DNA from: Callaeas wilsoni
Taxonomy: Eukaryota > Chordata > Aves > Passeriformes > Callaeidae
Direction of reading: 5' to 3'
Assembly: GCA_013398955.1 (NCBI GenBank)
Contig: VWPU01006147.1
Coordinates: forward strand, 1-64,000
Length of the DNA stretch: 64,000 bases
In this document: positions 50,946 to 64,000 of the stretch, one piece after another
How the letters are laid out: every line of letters begins with the position of its first letter
Numbering within the stretch: the first letter of the stretch is position 1
The notes under the pieces: model-generated
The model's database searches: none
Seen by the model: the letters and a program-made list of their open reading frames with translations, nothing else
What the model was told of the DNA's origin: nothing
Translations under genes and position numbers: made by a program

Positions 50946-53900
50946 AGGGGGTTTTGTTGTTATTGAATGGACAGAATTTGGGAACTAGACCAAATAACAG
51001 ACCTCACAATCTCTGTTTCAGTCACTTTTTCTTTCCTAAAGCAGCAAAGCCTCTCTACCTTTTCTGTGGTAAAAAAAAGGAAAAAACAAAACCTAAGAAA
51101 AACCAAGATGTGATGTGCATCCAAATTGGTCAATGTTCTTATCAGGAAAGATAGACTTCTAGCGTCTTTCCAAAGCTCCCTTTCTGTAGCCAAAATCTTT
51201 GTCTTGTCCACACTGTCAATACCATCTGCCAGCAGCCTCCTCAGCTCATAAGCCATCTGCCAGCCATTGACCTAGAGCTTTGCATGCTCTCACTGCCATG
51301 CTTGCCTAAGCTTCTGCATTTCCACATCTCTCACTAGCCTCCTACCCTGCTCTCACACATCCTCCCAGAAGAACTGATCCAGACAAATATTACTAAGCCA
51401 ACAAGAATGGAAGGGGTTGAATACTGGTTGTCTTTCCTGTGAAAAATGCCCCCTTTTAATTTTTTTTTCTGATTACTTCCTAGGTAAAAAAAATGTAGAG
51501 GCTTTGAGTTATTCTGCAATAAAAAAACCAAAGCAGCAGTGGAATTCAACACAGAGTATAAATTAGTTTATTTAAATAGACTATTTCTTCTTAATTACAA
51601 AATTAAAATAAAAATCAAGAAAATTGAGACCTGTATTTTATTATCAATGACACTAGTCACAGATTTATCCTCATATCTGACAGTCTTTAGCTGAGGGAAA
51701 CTATTACTGCCTTGAGTTCTAAGTTGGACACTCTAGTTTACTGCCATTAGATAGAGTTATTATAACAAACTAAGAAAACAATGTATATAAAGAAGAACAA
51801 TGCTGCCACCACCACTGGAGTTTGAAACTCATGTTTACTGAGGTAAATTTTTGTCCAAATCTGAAATTATGTACTTAGGAATATGAAAACAGCTTTGTGT
51901 CTTTCAAGTGTGCACAGAAGAGAAGGACATCCCTGACAGCCTCCACTCAGATTCCCACACATCCATAACTGCACAGAATGAGATTCCCTATATTGTGCCC
52001 AAATGAAAAAAGGGCCATCTTTCAGTTGCAGATAACACACTACTACTATGAAAGTCAGCATCTGGAAATCCAGATCATGATTGTTTTTCCTAATGTAAGA
52101 AAGTATCAAGTACCCGTTTCCTCAGGAATCTCTTAGACTGTAGCAGAAAACATCACCATTCCCACAGAAACTGGTTCACTGGATCAGTTTGGAAACAGCC
52201 CTTCTAATACTAGTTTTCCTTGCCAGAGGTTTCTTGAAACTAATTTTTAAACAAAGTTTTAACATTTAAGTGTGTGTTGCTCTTACCCTTTACTGAGAGA
52301 ACATTTTAGGCAGCATTCAGTTTCTCTCCAGCACTGTAGCACATCAACTCTTGAAGGTTTTGAACAAAGATGTTACAGTAATTTTTCTTAGAAATAGGAA
52401 CAAGCATAAGAGCAACATGACACAACTGAAGAAAGCCTATTTTGCAGCAGAAATATTAAAAAGCAATTTAGTCCCCAGTTGCTAGCCTGCACGAATTTAT
52501 TATCTACTCACAAATGCATGCTGCTGATGTAACCTCATAGGGGTTCACATCCCTGAATCTTCAGTAAAATTAATTAGGCCAGTATAATATATGGTCTGGT
52601 TCTTTTGTTAATTTACCTCATTTGTGTGACTTTCTGAGGATATGTTTGTTACATGTTTCCTTGTAGAATTGCAGAGATTAAGCTGCTTTGTTACCATGAG
52701 ATAGGGGCAGAGGAATATTGTTTCTTATCAAACCAGATGACAAAGCAGGGGCACAGCCTGTGCTGTGCTGCAGCCTCTCCCCTGTCCTGGAATCTCTCAA
52801 TACAGTTAAGTGGCTTCCGGGGTGTGCACCCGAGAGCCGCAGAGGTGCTGCAGGGCTGGGCAGAGGCATCTCAGAGGGAACAGAATCTTTTCTGCTCCTT
52901 CCAAATCTACCTACACATTCCACATTGCAGGGACACCACAAGGTCTTTCCTGCATTGAGGGAGCCTGAAGATTATCTCCTTTCTCCTTCAAAAGATGCCT
53001 CATTTGGGAAATTTCAGATATATATGCATGAATAATAAATTTAGGGAACATGATGCAAGTTTGTGGGGGAAATACACAACTCTAAGTGTCCTGTACCTAT
53101 TTGCCAGCCTCCCAGTCCCATGCCACAGTGCAGTCAGGGCACCAGGAAGCAATCCCTCTGTGTGTACCCAGCCCAAGGAGCCATCTTCTCTGTATCTCTT
53201 CCCTCTCTCTACAAAGGCACATCCATGCAGCATGTCCAAAACAAAAATCTCTAACCATTTCTTCACCAACCTTCCCCTCCCCTCAGAGCTGCACAACACT
53301 CCTCTGGGCTGCCTGATCCACAGCTATGCTGCATCATTTAACTGCTCCCTTAGCTCAAGGTTCACTTCCCACATTTTATTTAGTAAAACAGGGAATCAGT
53401 GTCACTGGGGCTTTATTTGAGCTTTCTTGGAACTTACATTGCAAGTTTCCTGGAATACACTTGCTTTAAAAACTGGGTCTGATTTCTACCCCACATTCCC
53501 TTTTCAGATGTAAAGATGTTCCATGTTGAATTTTTTCCCATTTTTCCTCTGGGGAAGTGCTGACAGGACAGCTTGGTAGGCTTTATGCCATTCTGTTTGC
53601 AAAGCTGTTGTGATGCTTTTAATTTTTTTTTACGTATTTTCCTTTAGAGATTGCTTGCTTTTTCTCCCTCTGATACAAGGAAATACCTATCTATAAGAAT
53701 TCCCTGGGAGAACCAAGAAAGCAGAATTAGAGGGGCAGAAACCTCATTTGCGACACTGAAGAGAAACAGAAAGTCCCTTGGCCCTTCACTGCTCTGCAGC
53801 AGGAGCTCTGGTTCAGTTGGTTCATGGGCTGTTTCGGCCACTGGGAAGTGCATGAATTAATCACCACCCTGAGTTCATCAGATTTTTATTCCATACGTCT

Positions 53901-56224
53901 CCCTTTTGTCCTGTGGCAAGTCACAAACATCTCCTCCATCTTCTGCAGAGAGTATGTTGCTTATGTGTCCCTAAGGATCACAACTATGGCCCTTATGTTG
54001 CTCTTGGGTGCATGAAATGTTTCAGGCATTCGACCCCAAGTAAGCTCAGATAATGGAACTCAGATATTGAAAAGGAATGAAAAACCCAAATTATGCAAAT
54101 CCACTCCACCGAGTAATTTACAACTCCTCCTTCTGTAGCCTCGTTGGCAGTTGCAGTTTTCCTGTGTGTAGGGGAGGAGGAACAGGTTTAATTAAAGGAG
54201 GTTGCCATGCTTAAGTATCTACATTTGTTGAAGGCAGGCAGTGATCAATGTATGAGGAGCTGCAGGGTGACCCACAACATCTCATGGGCCTCAGTTTCCT
54301 GCCTGTTGTTTCTCTGCTGATGTTTTGCTAAATAAGTCAGTGTCAATCTGATTTATCTGCTGCTAAGGGAGTTATACAATAAATAAACTGACATGTTTGA
54401 TTGTTCCACAGATAGAACCAAAACAAGTGCCACATTGGTTCTATCATACCCTTTAATAAGCAGGTTTGAGTGCCCCAGAAATTTGTTTTCATCATGAAAA
54501 CTACTTGAAAGGCTCCCTTTCTCGTGTTATAAAACAGCAGCATATTCAAATCTTCTCCATATCTTCATTTAATATGGACAATTTCTTTACTACTTCATTG
54601 TAAAAAGATTAGGGGAAATAATCTGTAAAGCATGTCAGAGCCTTTCTTTCCATCCGCTCAATAGAGAGATGCCTTGATGCCCCTTGTAGCCCACTGCCTG
54701 GCTGCACAGCAGTTCCCCTGTGGGCAACTGTTCCTTCTGTGGACAAACCCAAAGAGTGACCCTCCAGCAGGTCAGTGCTCTGCAGGTTCCAGTGCAAGAA
54801 TCTGCCTGGGAACTTTCCTTTGCCCACCATAACTTCTTGTCTATATTCAACATACAACTCAGGATTCAATGTACCTATACAGAAGGGAATCTGCACCTTA
54901 ATGAATTAAGGGCTTTTAGGGCTTTTTAACAGGCTATTAAAGCTTGCAATTTGACACACAAAAGCCTACAGGTTATTAAAGTCTACATTAGTTTTGCAAA
55001 AAGTACTAGTCATGCAGGCAAAAAGGTTTTTTCAAAGTGTATTACAACAGCCGTTTCTCCCCACTGTCACCTGTGGGTCAGTGTATCAGCTCTTCACTTA
55101 CATTTTCCAAAATTGCTTTGGAGGCCTTCTTTCACTGGGTGTTTGAACATGATAAAATACTGTGCCTTTGTGCCAAACTCCCCATGATTTCCAAAAAGAT
55201 CCAAAAATACTCCTCAAAACACTTCAGAGCACAAGGGTAACTAAAATAAGATACAGACCTGGTATAATCTGAAGGGGTTGCTGGTTAGTGTCAGAGAAAC
55301 AGTGTGTCACTTCAGCTTCCCCTGCTTTGTGAGAGATTTTGCTTTTGCAAAGGACTTTTGTAAGGGCTGCAGCCCCAATGAAGCAAGGCTTCACTCCCAG
55401 CTCTGGCTTTGGCCAGGGAAGCAGCACACACACTGAATTCCAACAAAAGCCTTTAGCGTCACTGTCAGTGTTCCTCCTTTAGGAAGCTGAAGCCTCCCTC
55501 CAACATTCCCTCAGCTAACATCTACCTGAAGCTTTAGAAGAAAAAGACAGACATATCAGGTTTTACAGTGACAAATGTCACGCATTTCTCTCACATGCAA
55601 CAAAGGAAATGTTTAGAGAGCACTTAAGCTCAGAGAAAAAAGTTGCAATTAGAACATCTAGTGTTAAATCCTAGAGTAAGGCAAAGAGCTCCCCAGGAAA
55701 TTCAATGCAAGCCATGTGATACAGAAGTGTGAGCAAGTGAAGGGAATGCCATTCTTTTTGTCAAAATGCAATCAAAATGATAAAAAAGACAAATAGCAAA
55801 ACTATTTCTGATTCTGTCTACTTGGGACCAGAAGCAGCAGGAAGCTGAGTGACACAGGGGAAGTGCCACTCAGGGACAAACCCCACCAGCCCAAGCTCAG
55901 CCCCAAATCAGCAAGGGACACACAGACTCTCAAGTCAGGTGTTGGCACAGGCAGCCTGGCTTTGTCAAGCACACAGAGGCTTGCAGAGGAAAAGCACTGA
56001 GAGAAAAGAACACTAACTTGAGACCAGATTTGAAGATTTGATTCAAGTGAGAACCGTTTCCCTCTTCAGAAAAAAAGAGACAAAAGAAATACCCTTCTGT
56101 AACTGTACTCTTTTTGCTTGAGAAATCTCTTTTTTTTCCCGGAGAAACAAGTCTGTGTGGTAGCTGTCTAAACAAAGAAGTTGGAGCTAAGCACATAATG
56201 TGATGAAATTGGCCCCCTGTGAAA
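50946..56224. other. Non-coding region
   Basis: No confident gene or transposon is seen. Between about 52650 and 53420 several frames overlap on both strands (the largest is 141 codons at 52995-53420). This stretch is GC-richer, so stops are rarer, and none of the translations looks like a protein family. Confidence 0.55.
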
Positions 56225-56345
56225 AAAATAACCAGTCTATTTATTTTAAAATTGAATTTAATACTATTTTTATGGAATAAAAAGCTAGAAAATTAATTAC
56301 GAAGCATAAATAGGAGAATTTCCCTGCTCAATAAATTTACTTTGA
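56225..56345. promoter_or_regulatory. Candidate regulatory patch, AT-rich with TAATTA
   Basis: The patch holds TTTATTTTAAAATTGAATTTAAT, then CTATTTTTATGG and GAAAATTAATTACGAAGCATAAATAGG, i.e. A/T-rich boxes of MEF2-like and homeodomain-like shape close together. Chance is possible in such AT-rich DNA. Confidence 0.22.
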
Positions 56346-59300
56346 TTTACAGCTCTCAGGTAAATCATAGGTTTTGCTTTCATGACACAAAGCTGCTTAG
56401 TGCTTTTGGTGCAACTCCTCATGGAAATACAACAGTTGGTTCCCACATGTACGTCTATATGAATTTAAAATTCTCTTTCTGTAAACATTCTTCCTAGTAA
56501 AACTGGCTCACCAGCATGCTCACATAAAGATGAGCTGTGAGAGAATTGCAATTTCAATATCTGGATTGGGATCTGCAATACATAAAAAGGGCAAACCAGA
56601 TTTATTATATTCACTGTGAATAAAGTCATTTGAAGGAATAACAGCTTTATGTTTATTCAAACATAACTGAACCCATTATTCTTCAACTGTCAACAAAAAC
56701 ATAGAAATAGTTCTCTGCTCCATGGGGTAAAATGCTCAGAAGTTTTCATTTGAACTAAATGACTAAATTACATTCTGGCTAAAAACAAGGGTGATATATG
56801 ATATAAATCACCTGCTAGGGCCACAGTCAGCATGACAAAGTTGGACTGGGCATGGAGAGATTTTATCGACGAATTTTCACACTTAACATTTAAGAAATAT
56901 TCTATTGAGACCTCTACATGCCCAAAACTGACCTGTTAAAACCAATTTCTTGTATCTTTTTACCCTACTCCACTTTTCATCCACTGTCTCAGACAAGCTC
57001 CTGTAATGGCAGTCTTCTATCCAAAGCCAAATCCTACCCTTGCAAGGCTAAACTAAAAAGCACACTAAACAAAACTCACCTCCAGCTCTTTGCCTGGACT
57101 TTCTGTGTTCCTTCCACCTTCCTGCTTAGGTCTCACTCTTAGTATCCTCTTCTCTGGGCCTCAAACTTGGGAGTCTTTCCTGGACCTTTGAAACTTTTCT
57201 GTTTTACTCTTTCCCTGGCACTGTCATTAGATAGCTTCCATACAGATGTGACTTTTCCCTGGAAAGTAATATGGAGCAATTCCTACCACAATCCTCCTTT
57301 TCCATCCTTCTCCTTCAGCTGTACTATGATCTTTTGTCCTACAAGGCAAAAAGAAGTAGTGGGAGTGATGAAGGTCTTAAGCTGCATCCCACTAAGTGCT
57401 CCTCTAACTTCTCTTCAAAGAAGTTGTTTGGCAAAAGACAAAAAGTAACATCTTGTGTATTTTCACAAGCTTTCAAAAATAGAGAAAAAAATACTTTCCC
57501 TGACGAGTAGCAAGTGAGGAAGCTTCTGGAAGTCAGTGCATCCACAAAGGGCAGTAAGTGAAGAAAGCTTTGCAGGAACAACAAACAGCTAAAAATCAAA
57601 GAGCATTTGAAAAGAAAAGACTTCTTTGTTGTCCAAGTCTCCACCCACCTCAAAATCTTTAATCATTAATATAATGAAAATCTCTGCTGTTTCAAGGAAC
57701 TGACTACTCCAGTTGGCCAAAAGGGAGAAGTTGATATGAGCAGACAGTAAAAACTGTAGGTGCCCTAGGAAAGACGGATTACCAAGAATTTATTATGGTA
57801 ATTTTTTTTCTCTAAGTCACAGCAACAAATCTACATTTTTAGATTGAGCACTCGTGTATGTCTTATGCTCAGAATATGTCAGGTTGAAACACCCAAAACA
57901 CATAAATTAAAAGCCATAAAGTGACATCATTGATTTAAGAACCTGAGGGGCAAAACTGTGCTGTTATAAAAAACCCCACCACTACTTACTGTCTTCAAAT
58001 GTGAAATTGAGATAGACAGATATATATATATATATATAGTCATTTACTGTAAACTTTCCTTGAATCAGCTATAATAAACAACTGGAGAAATATACAAGGG
58101 ATTTGAGAATGTGTGTAAAATAGAAGGCTGCAAGAAAGAAAAAGAGAGTATTATAAAGGCTGAGTAAAAGAAAAATTCCAAAAAGAAGATGACTGTGGTC
58201 ATTGGTTCTCAACCATTAGCCAGCACCCTATTCAGACTGTTAAGATCATGCAGGGACCTGTAGGGGACTGTTGTTTCTGTTTATCAGTGGTCATACTCCC
58301 AACAACTTCAATGGGAGGATTTTTCTCTTGGCAGTAGAAGATTTATTTCTCTCATTAGCCTGCTAGTGCAAAAAGAGTCCAGTCAATATGAATATACAGA
58401 TACATTCAAAACAGATGCTCTCAAGGATCTCTATTAATCAAAAAATTCACTGCTACTTTAAAAAGATTCATCATTGTTTTCAGAGCTGAACAAATAATTC
58501 ATGAGTAACTTACTCACTAAATTCAGCCTACTTTGGTTCAAAGATTATCAATGTGAAGATCATGATTTCCTCAAATATATTCATGTTTGAAGGCGATGAA
58601 TATGTTAGCACATAGTTTGCTCTGTGGATCCTGATAATCCAACTGTAAACTGTATTCTTTGCTGCGATTTGTCAAAGTAATCAGATGGCACTTGGTGTTT
58701 GATCAGTGAGTGTGAAGGTACTGACAAACAACCAAGATCATTCCCATGTTTGTGTCCATAACGCTGTAACACTCAATCTGAGAACTCAGAAGCTGGAACA
58801 TGAAAAGTAAAAATGGCATCAAAATGGAAAACAAATTTATTTTAAAACATATACACTTTACAGAGAAGCAAAGTGTATGGCTCAGAAAGAAATGTTACAT
58901 GCAAATTTCAGACACCTTTTTTGCTCTCCAAATTTACTTTAGATAGGTATTGAAGACAATATATGTGGTTTACTCTATTACAACTGTAACACTACTTATC
59001 TTCAAATTAGAAAGCTCAAAAGTGCAAAAGGAGCCTCCAGTTATGTCTGTGGCTATGCAAACCTTCAGCTTAATTATGCTGTATTTCTATAACAAACTTT
59101 AAAACCGTTTCCAGGTCTAGTCTTTTATCAGTTTAATCGAACACATTTTAATTCAGGTGATACAGCTCCTGTGAAGAAGCTGTGACCCAGAGACCAAAGA
59201 GCAAAGAACTATTTTTATAGCTCTTAAAGAATGGCTATAGTGATATCAGTGTAAAATCCCTAACAAAAAACTATAGTCACAGAACTACCCCTTTTATTAT

Positions 59301-62182
59301 ACACTTCCAAGTCTTTAAATAGAAAAAAGAACAGATGCCAAAGCAGAGCCATATGTTTTAAATGTAGCTGTATACAAGCATGATTTTATTTTTTCTGACA
59401 GAAAATCTATAACTTGAGTGGGAACTTGCTGAGTGGAATCCTCAATGCCATATTTCTGGCTAAAGAAATAAATTCCCTATAGAATATGTCAAAGTCTGAA
59501 CTGAGAGATTGAGACATTTTGATAACAATTCAATACTTGTCTCAAAGCATCCAATTGCTTTGAAGTAATTGGTGGAAGGAGACAAACTGTTAATACTGGA
59601 TTTATTTGGCAGAGCTTGTGTCTTACACTACAAACAACCACTAGCTCCCCTTAAACTGTTGCAGGTAGCATGCATTTAAATCAATGGTTGCAGTCCAAAC
59701 TAGCCCTCTAGTGCAACAGCCCAATAAGCCTGTCACTACTTTAAAAAAGCCATCTTTTCTGAATGTAGATGGTGGGAAAGAAAATGGTTAATCAGATCTC
59801 AAATGTCCCAGCAAGTTCCTGTGCTGGCTACAAAAAATACATTTTCTCCAAGTTCTTATGTCACTAGATCAACTTCAAAGGTGTAATGAACACACTGATG
59901 CCTACGGTCAACAAACCTCCCTGATGCACCTCTGAACATAAGTCTGTATCTTTAAATTTGAGCACTCTTCATGTAATTTGTAACTGAGGTTGCTCATCTC
60001 TCCTAGGTTTTATAGCCACTCTTAGCTCTGGATCCCTGATCTAGAGCCAGGAGTCTCCTAGGAGCTGGAACATTGCAGAAAAATTCTGGTTGCATGTGAA
60101 AAATAGCCACAAATTAAACACAGAAAAATTCATTCAGAAAATATTTTCAGAAGATTAAGGGTATGGACACAGAAATAAGAATATAAAGCCTAATGCATAC
60201 ACCAGGAGCAAATACCGCTGCACCAGCTGCGTTTATTTGCAAGAAATCAACAGGCTGTATATTGAAAAGTCCATCTGACAGATTAACAAATTCAGCATGG
60301 ATTTGTCCAGAGTTAAATCTCTCACTGGTCCAATGGTGCTAAATTGCTTTTAGGAGTTCACAGCTTTTTGAAACTGGGACAATTTGACATGGAAAAGTGA
60401 ATGTGTTAACCTGAAGTAAGGGTTTAGAACAAATTGTTTTTGTGAAGTGTCATTTATACAAAGATCTGATTTTTAAAAAAGGAAAAAAAACCCTGAATGA
60501 GAAGAACACAACAGAAGGAAACTTCCCATATGATTCAGTAACACTTCCAATGTAATGCTAGATTACAAACAACCTTCATAAATTGAGACTTTGCTAAAAC
60601 CTATCAACATCCATATTATTGAAGACTAATTGAAGACTTTTTTTTAAAAAGGGAGAGTTTTTCCTACTGACTTAGTAAAAGGTTTCTGTGGTAGTAGTGG
60701 TTTTAGAACTGTCAGCTCCATCAACTTCTCAACACACTGCATCTGATCTCAGATACTTGGACAACACAACTAATGACAGGCTGCAAATCAGAACTGTTGC
60801 CAAGGATGCAATCTGAGGAATTATGAAACATGCAGGAATTTAAAGCTCACAGACAGCACAAATTTATGGCATAACATATGAGAGAGGTAAGCAGCGATTA
60901 TTGAAGTTGCAGGAAGGTGAGCTGTTTATTTAAAGAAAGAAAATGGTGTTTTCTGCTTTTGCTGTTGGCCATTCTTAAATTGTTCCTATTAGTGTAATGA
61001 CTAGAGTGTCTCTGACCTGGAAGAACAAGGGAAATTCTCTGTCAACATGAGTGATTACCTAAGCATACAGACAAGAACAAAAGGTATGGATAGGCAGTTG
61101 AAGACAGAAACCGAGTTTTATAAGCCTTGTACAATTCACAGCAACAATCAGAGCTTACTAAAGAGGGGAAAAGAGTATCGGGGAGCATCCAGGAGCTCCT
61201 CTCTGCTGTTAAACAGTGCTCAGCAGGACACCTTGTCTTCAGGTGATTTCAAAACGCTGGTGGTAATTCCTTCTTTCTGGGCTAGTAGACTTTATCAGCA
61301 AAAGGGCAGCTACAGACATGGCACTGGGCATAGCAGCCTCAACATTTCACATTATGAGCCAGAAATAAAAACATGAAATGAAGTCATTCAGATTTGGAAC
61401 TTGTACTAACATGGCTGGAGAAATGAGCATTCCCTGTCTAGCCGGGTCAGCCCTGTCTGAGGTCACTGTAACGAATCAGCTCCCTGGAGCGAGTTACTGA
61501 AAGCTTTTCACTAGAACAAGAAGGGCATTCTGGAAAGGGAAATATTGAAATTGCTGCTTATTCAGATCTAGAGCACAGGTAAAATCAAGCAGATATCCAG
61601 CAGGCTATCACACTGAGAATTTTTTTATTTCAACTTTTGTGCTTTCTCTGATTCAACACAGGTTTTAAGTGCTAGTGACAAAGGTACAATATCCATGGCA
61701 GGGTGCCCTTTTCTTGAAACCGCACATTGGCTACACAGATTAAAGTCATCCAGTTCTTCACATGCTCTAAGTCTGCAGTATCACAGCAGCCCATCTCGCT
61801 GTGGTGTCAGGCCATGCCCTCTTAAGAGGAATGTGATGAGGAGTGCTTTGGGAGGCAAAAGTTAGAGGAAGAGAGAGAATCAATCATTTGTTTCACTCTT
61901 CTGTCCCTCTTACAAGCCCAGAACTGAGGACTCTGGGTGGTAGGAGGAAGTGCAGGGTCCTGTTGCAAACCAGAGGCTGTCTGAAGCATCCCTCCCACAC
62001 AGAAAATGCAGAGGCTTGGCTGTGGTCAGCCCTGTTGTACTGCAGTGCCCTTTCTACCCTCTCCTGCTGCAGCACAGAGGCAGAGACAGTCCCCTCCCTG
62101 TCCTCAGGGAGGTTTGTTCTGTAACACAATTACACTGTAGCATGGCAAGTGTGACCCTAGAGCCTTTCATATGGGGGTAGAT
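56346..62182. other. AT-rich non-coding region
   Basis: It contains a pyrimidine-rich tract (about 57080-57340) and a TA microsatellite at 58020. Between 57700 and 61000 hardly any frame exceeds 60 codons. One 109-codon frame at 61047-61376 is noted in the findings. There is no recognisable gene or transposon. Confidence 0.6.
58020..58038. repeat. TA dinucleotide microsatellite
   Basis: About nine and a half AT units in a row, preceded by gatagacag. Likely variable in length. Confidence 0.9.
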
Positions 62183-62370
62183 TCAGAGAATCATTTAGGT
62201 TAAAAAAGAACTTTGAGATCATTGAATCCAGCCATTAACCCAGTACTGCCAAGCCCACCACTGAACCATGTCCCTAAGTGTCACATCTACACATCTTTTA
62301 AATACCTCCAGGATGGGGACTCCACCACCTGCTCAGGCAACCTGTGCCAATGACTGAGTGATAGCCAAAC
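62183..62370 (-). repeat. CR1 LINE 3' fragment
   Basis: The plus strand reads cagagaatcatttaggttaa, then 'gatcattgaatccagccattaacccagtactgccaagcccacc', 'aaccatgtccctaagtgtcacatctacac' and 'ctccaggatggggactccacc'. This is the reverse complement of a CR1 3' end of the subfamily with 'accatgtccctaag'. It is 5'-truncated with no coding capacity, and it differs in text from the two other CR1 pieces. Confidence 0.92.
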
Positions 62371-64000
62371 CAAAACCACAACCTGAGGAAGCTGCTGCCC
62401 TCTGGGGCAGTGTGAATTCATCAGCAGCACCTACCTCAGTAGGATAGGGGACACCACATGGTGACAGACATGGGATAGGAACCCCAGACCAGAGTCCTGC
62501 ATGCTTTGTTGCTGCTTCCTTTGCTGTGGACACATCCAGCCACAGCTGGGCTAAAGTCTTTCCTCTAACAGCAGCCCCTCACCCAGCTGCCAATGCTGGA
62601 GACACTGAGCAAGCAGGATGCCAGCAAGCTTCACAATTATGTTCCCTCTGTGAAAGATACCTGCTGCAATTCCTTTGTCATAGTGTGGCTCTGATGTGAA
62701 AAGGAAATTGGATTTTATTACAAAATTGAACTTTATGAAAACACACCCTCCCCCTGCTATCAAATGCATTTCTACAAACAGAAAATCTAACTCTGCAGTA
62801 GGTTTTTTTTTTCTTTTTCTGAATCTGAATAGTACAGAGAACACTGTGATATAAATGGAAACATTACAACCATGTAACAGACAAAGCAGTGCTAGGCTGT
62901 ATCACTCGATCACTATGGTCTCCTTTACGAAAAGGAAAAGGCTGACTGACTATAAAAGAAAACATTAAATAGCTGTAGTTTACCTACAAAGCCTTTAAAG
63001 CGCAGATGGCCATTATCTAGGGGATATTGATGCAGAGAGATAACATGGGTCATGCACTATTAAAAAATGGTAAGACAAGAACCACATCTGACACTGTAGA
63101 GCAAGAAATATTTGCTCTTTCAGGGGATGACCAGACCAAGACTGTAGTTCGGTTCTCAGAGCTGATATCATTATTTAAAAGCACCTGTACCCTCAATGTA
63201 ATGCACCCTTTGCTGCTTTATGCTAGACAAAGCAGCTGGGCATTCTTCTTATCACCTCAAGAGATTGTCTTTAATTTTTGTTCAGAAATTATTTTTAAGT
63301 CGTTTCAGGAAAGTGCTTGTTATGCTTCTATAAAGGTATCTGTAAAGACATCAAAGTGTGTGCGGCCCATGCAGTGCCGCACCTTCCCGCACTGACACAC
63401 AAAACTTAGTGGAACAGGGCCAGGGTTATGTGAGCCTCCCAGTGCTCAGATGCTCATTGTAACAAGACAATTTGAAATTAAAAACATGAGCTGTAAAGCT
63501 CACAAGAGTAGATGTCTTCAAGTCAAGGATGACATTTTTTTCTTCTGTTTTCTATTCTTCCTTCTCTTTCATTCTTTCTTTTTAAACATTTTGCCACTAG
63601 TTCAGTTTTAGAAGGAGGTTCCAAGCCAAACCAGTGCCAAGGAGGAAGCAAGCTCATGGAAGAGCAGAGTATGTGGCTGGCCGTACTTCTTGGTCTGAAC
63701 TCAACTTTGAGAGATTTTTGGTAAGTCTGTTGAAACATCCTTTAGGAACCAATTTAATTTTCATCTAAGGTATCCTCTCTCTTTGCCAGAAAATGATGTT
63801 TTAAAGCCAGACCAGCTTCATCGGTACAGCTGTCACTTTTCATATGAATCACAGAAAAATGCATTACTTCAATCCCTATTTCAGAGATTTCTGCCATGTC
63901 TTGTGGAGTTGTTGGTTGTGTGGGTATTGAATGTCCTTATTCATTTTAGGAAGGGAAAACGGAGGGTTTCCCTCCTTCCTTAAGAGCTTTGTGTGAAAAC
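62371..64000. other. Non-coding stretch to the window edge
   Basis: No gene is recognised. A 122-codon plus-strand frame at 63027-63395 and a 71-codon minus-strand frame at 63523-63738 have no family resemblance. A T-rich run (ttttttttttcttttt) lies at about 62803-62818. Confidence 0.55.

Noticed and set aside
52653..53420. Several overlapping open frames up to 141 codons on both strands
   Set aside because: They cluster where GC is higher, so stops are rarer. The translations are Pro/Ser/Cys-rich, with no family resemblance and no consistent splice flanks.
63027..63395. 122-codon plus-strand frame near the right edge
   Set aside because: The composition looks like translated non-coding DNA and no exon signals frame it.

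Overview
The window looks like a piece of a bird nuclear genome, almost all of it non-coding: intronic or intergenic DNA, rich in A+T and short of CpG. The strongest evidence for a bird is three old fragments of CR1 LINEs (3193-3330, 32456-32672, 62183-62370). Each carries the typical CR1 3'-end block, read here in reverse complement: a 'catagaat/cacagaat' start, then 'ttggaaggga' and related text. All three lie on the minus strand. Interspersed repeats are otherwise sparse, as is usual for birds. I see no bacterial-type genes, operons, tRNA, rRNA or CRISPR arrays, and most open frames above 60 codons look like chance.

Left end, 1-1630: this is the only part that looks genic. Bases 1-265 form a dense CpG island, probably a promoter with a first exon, and a plausible plus-strand splice donor follows base 119. 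Next to it, 322-1629 holds a run of coding-like minus-strand segments flanked by splice-like signals. Two of them (925-1077 and 1189-1280) join in phase across a 111-bp candidate intron. Their neighbours are out of frame with each other or end in stops. I cannot name the gene. It may be the last exons of a real gene, or a decaying copy.

Middle and right, 1631-64000: a long non-coding stretch. It contains the CR1 pieces, short simple repeats, a likely endogenous-retrovirus LTR remnant with an internal tandem repeat (about 49120-49590), one unusually long open frame of 199 codons (46113-46712), two pyrimidine-skewed tracts (18100-18420, 57080-57340), and two AT-rich patches dense in homeodomain-type TAAT motifs that are candidate conserved enhancers (50815-50945, 56225-56345). 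I see no clear protein-coding exon right of base 1630, though short exons could be missed by eye.

I did not find convincing evidence of a new biological system. The items most worth checking are the unidentified exon chain at the left end, the LTR repeat block and the 199-codon frame.
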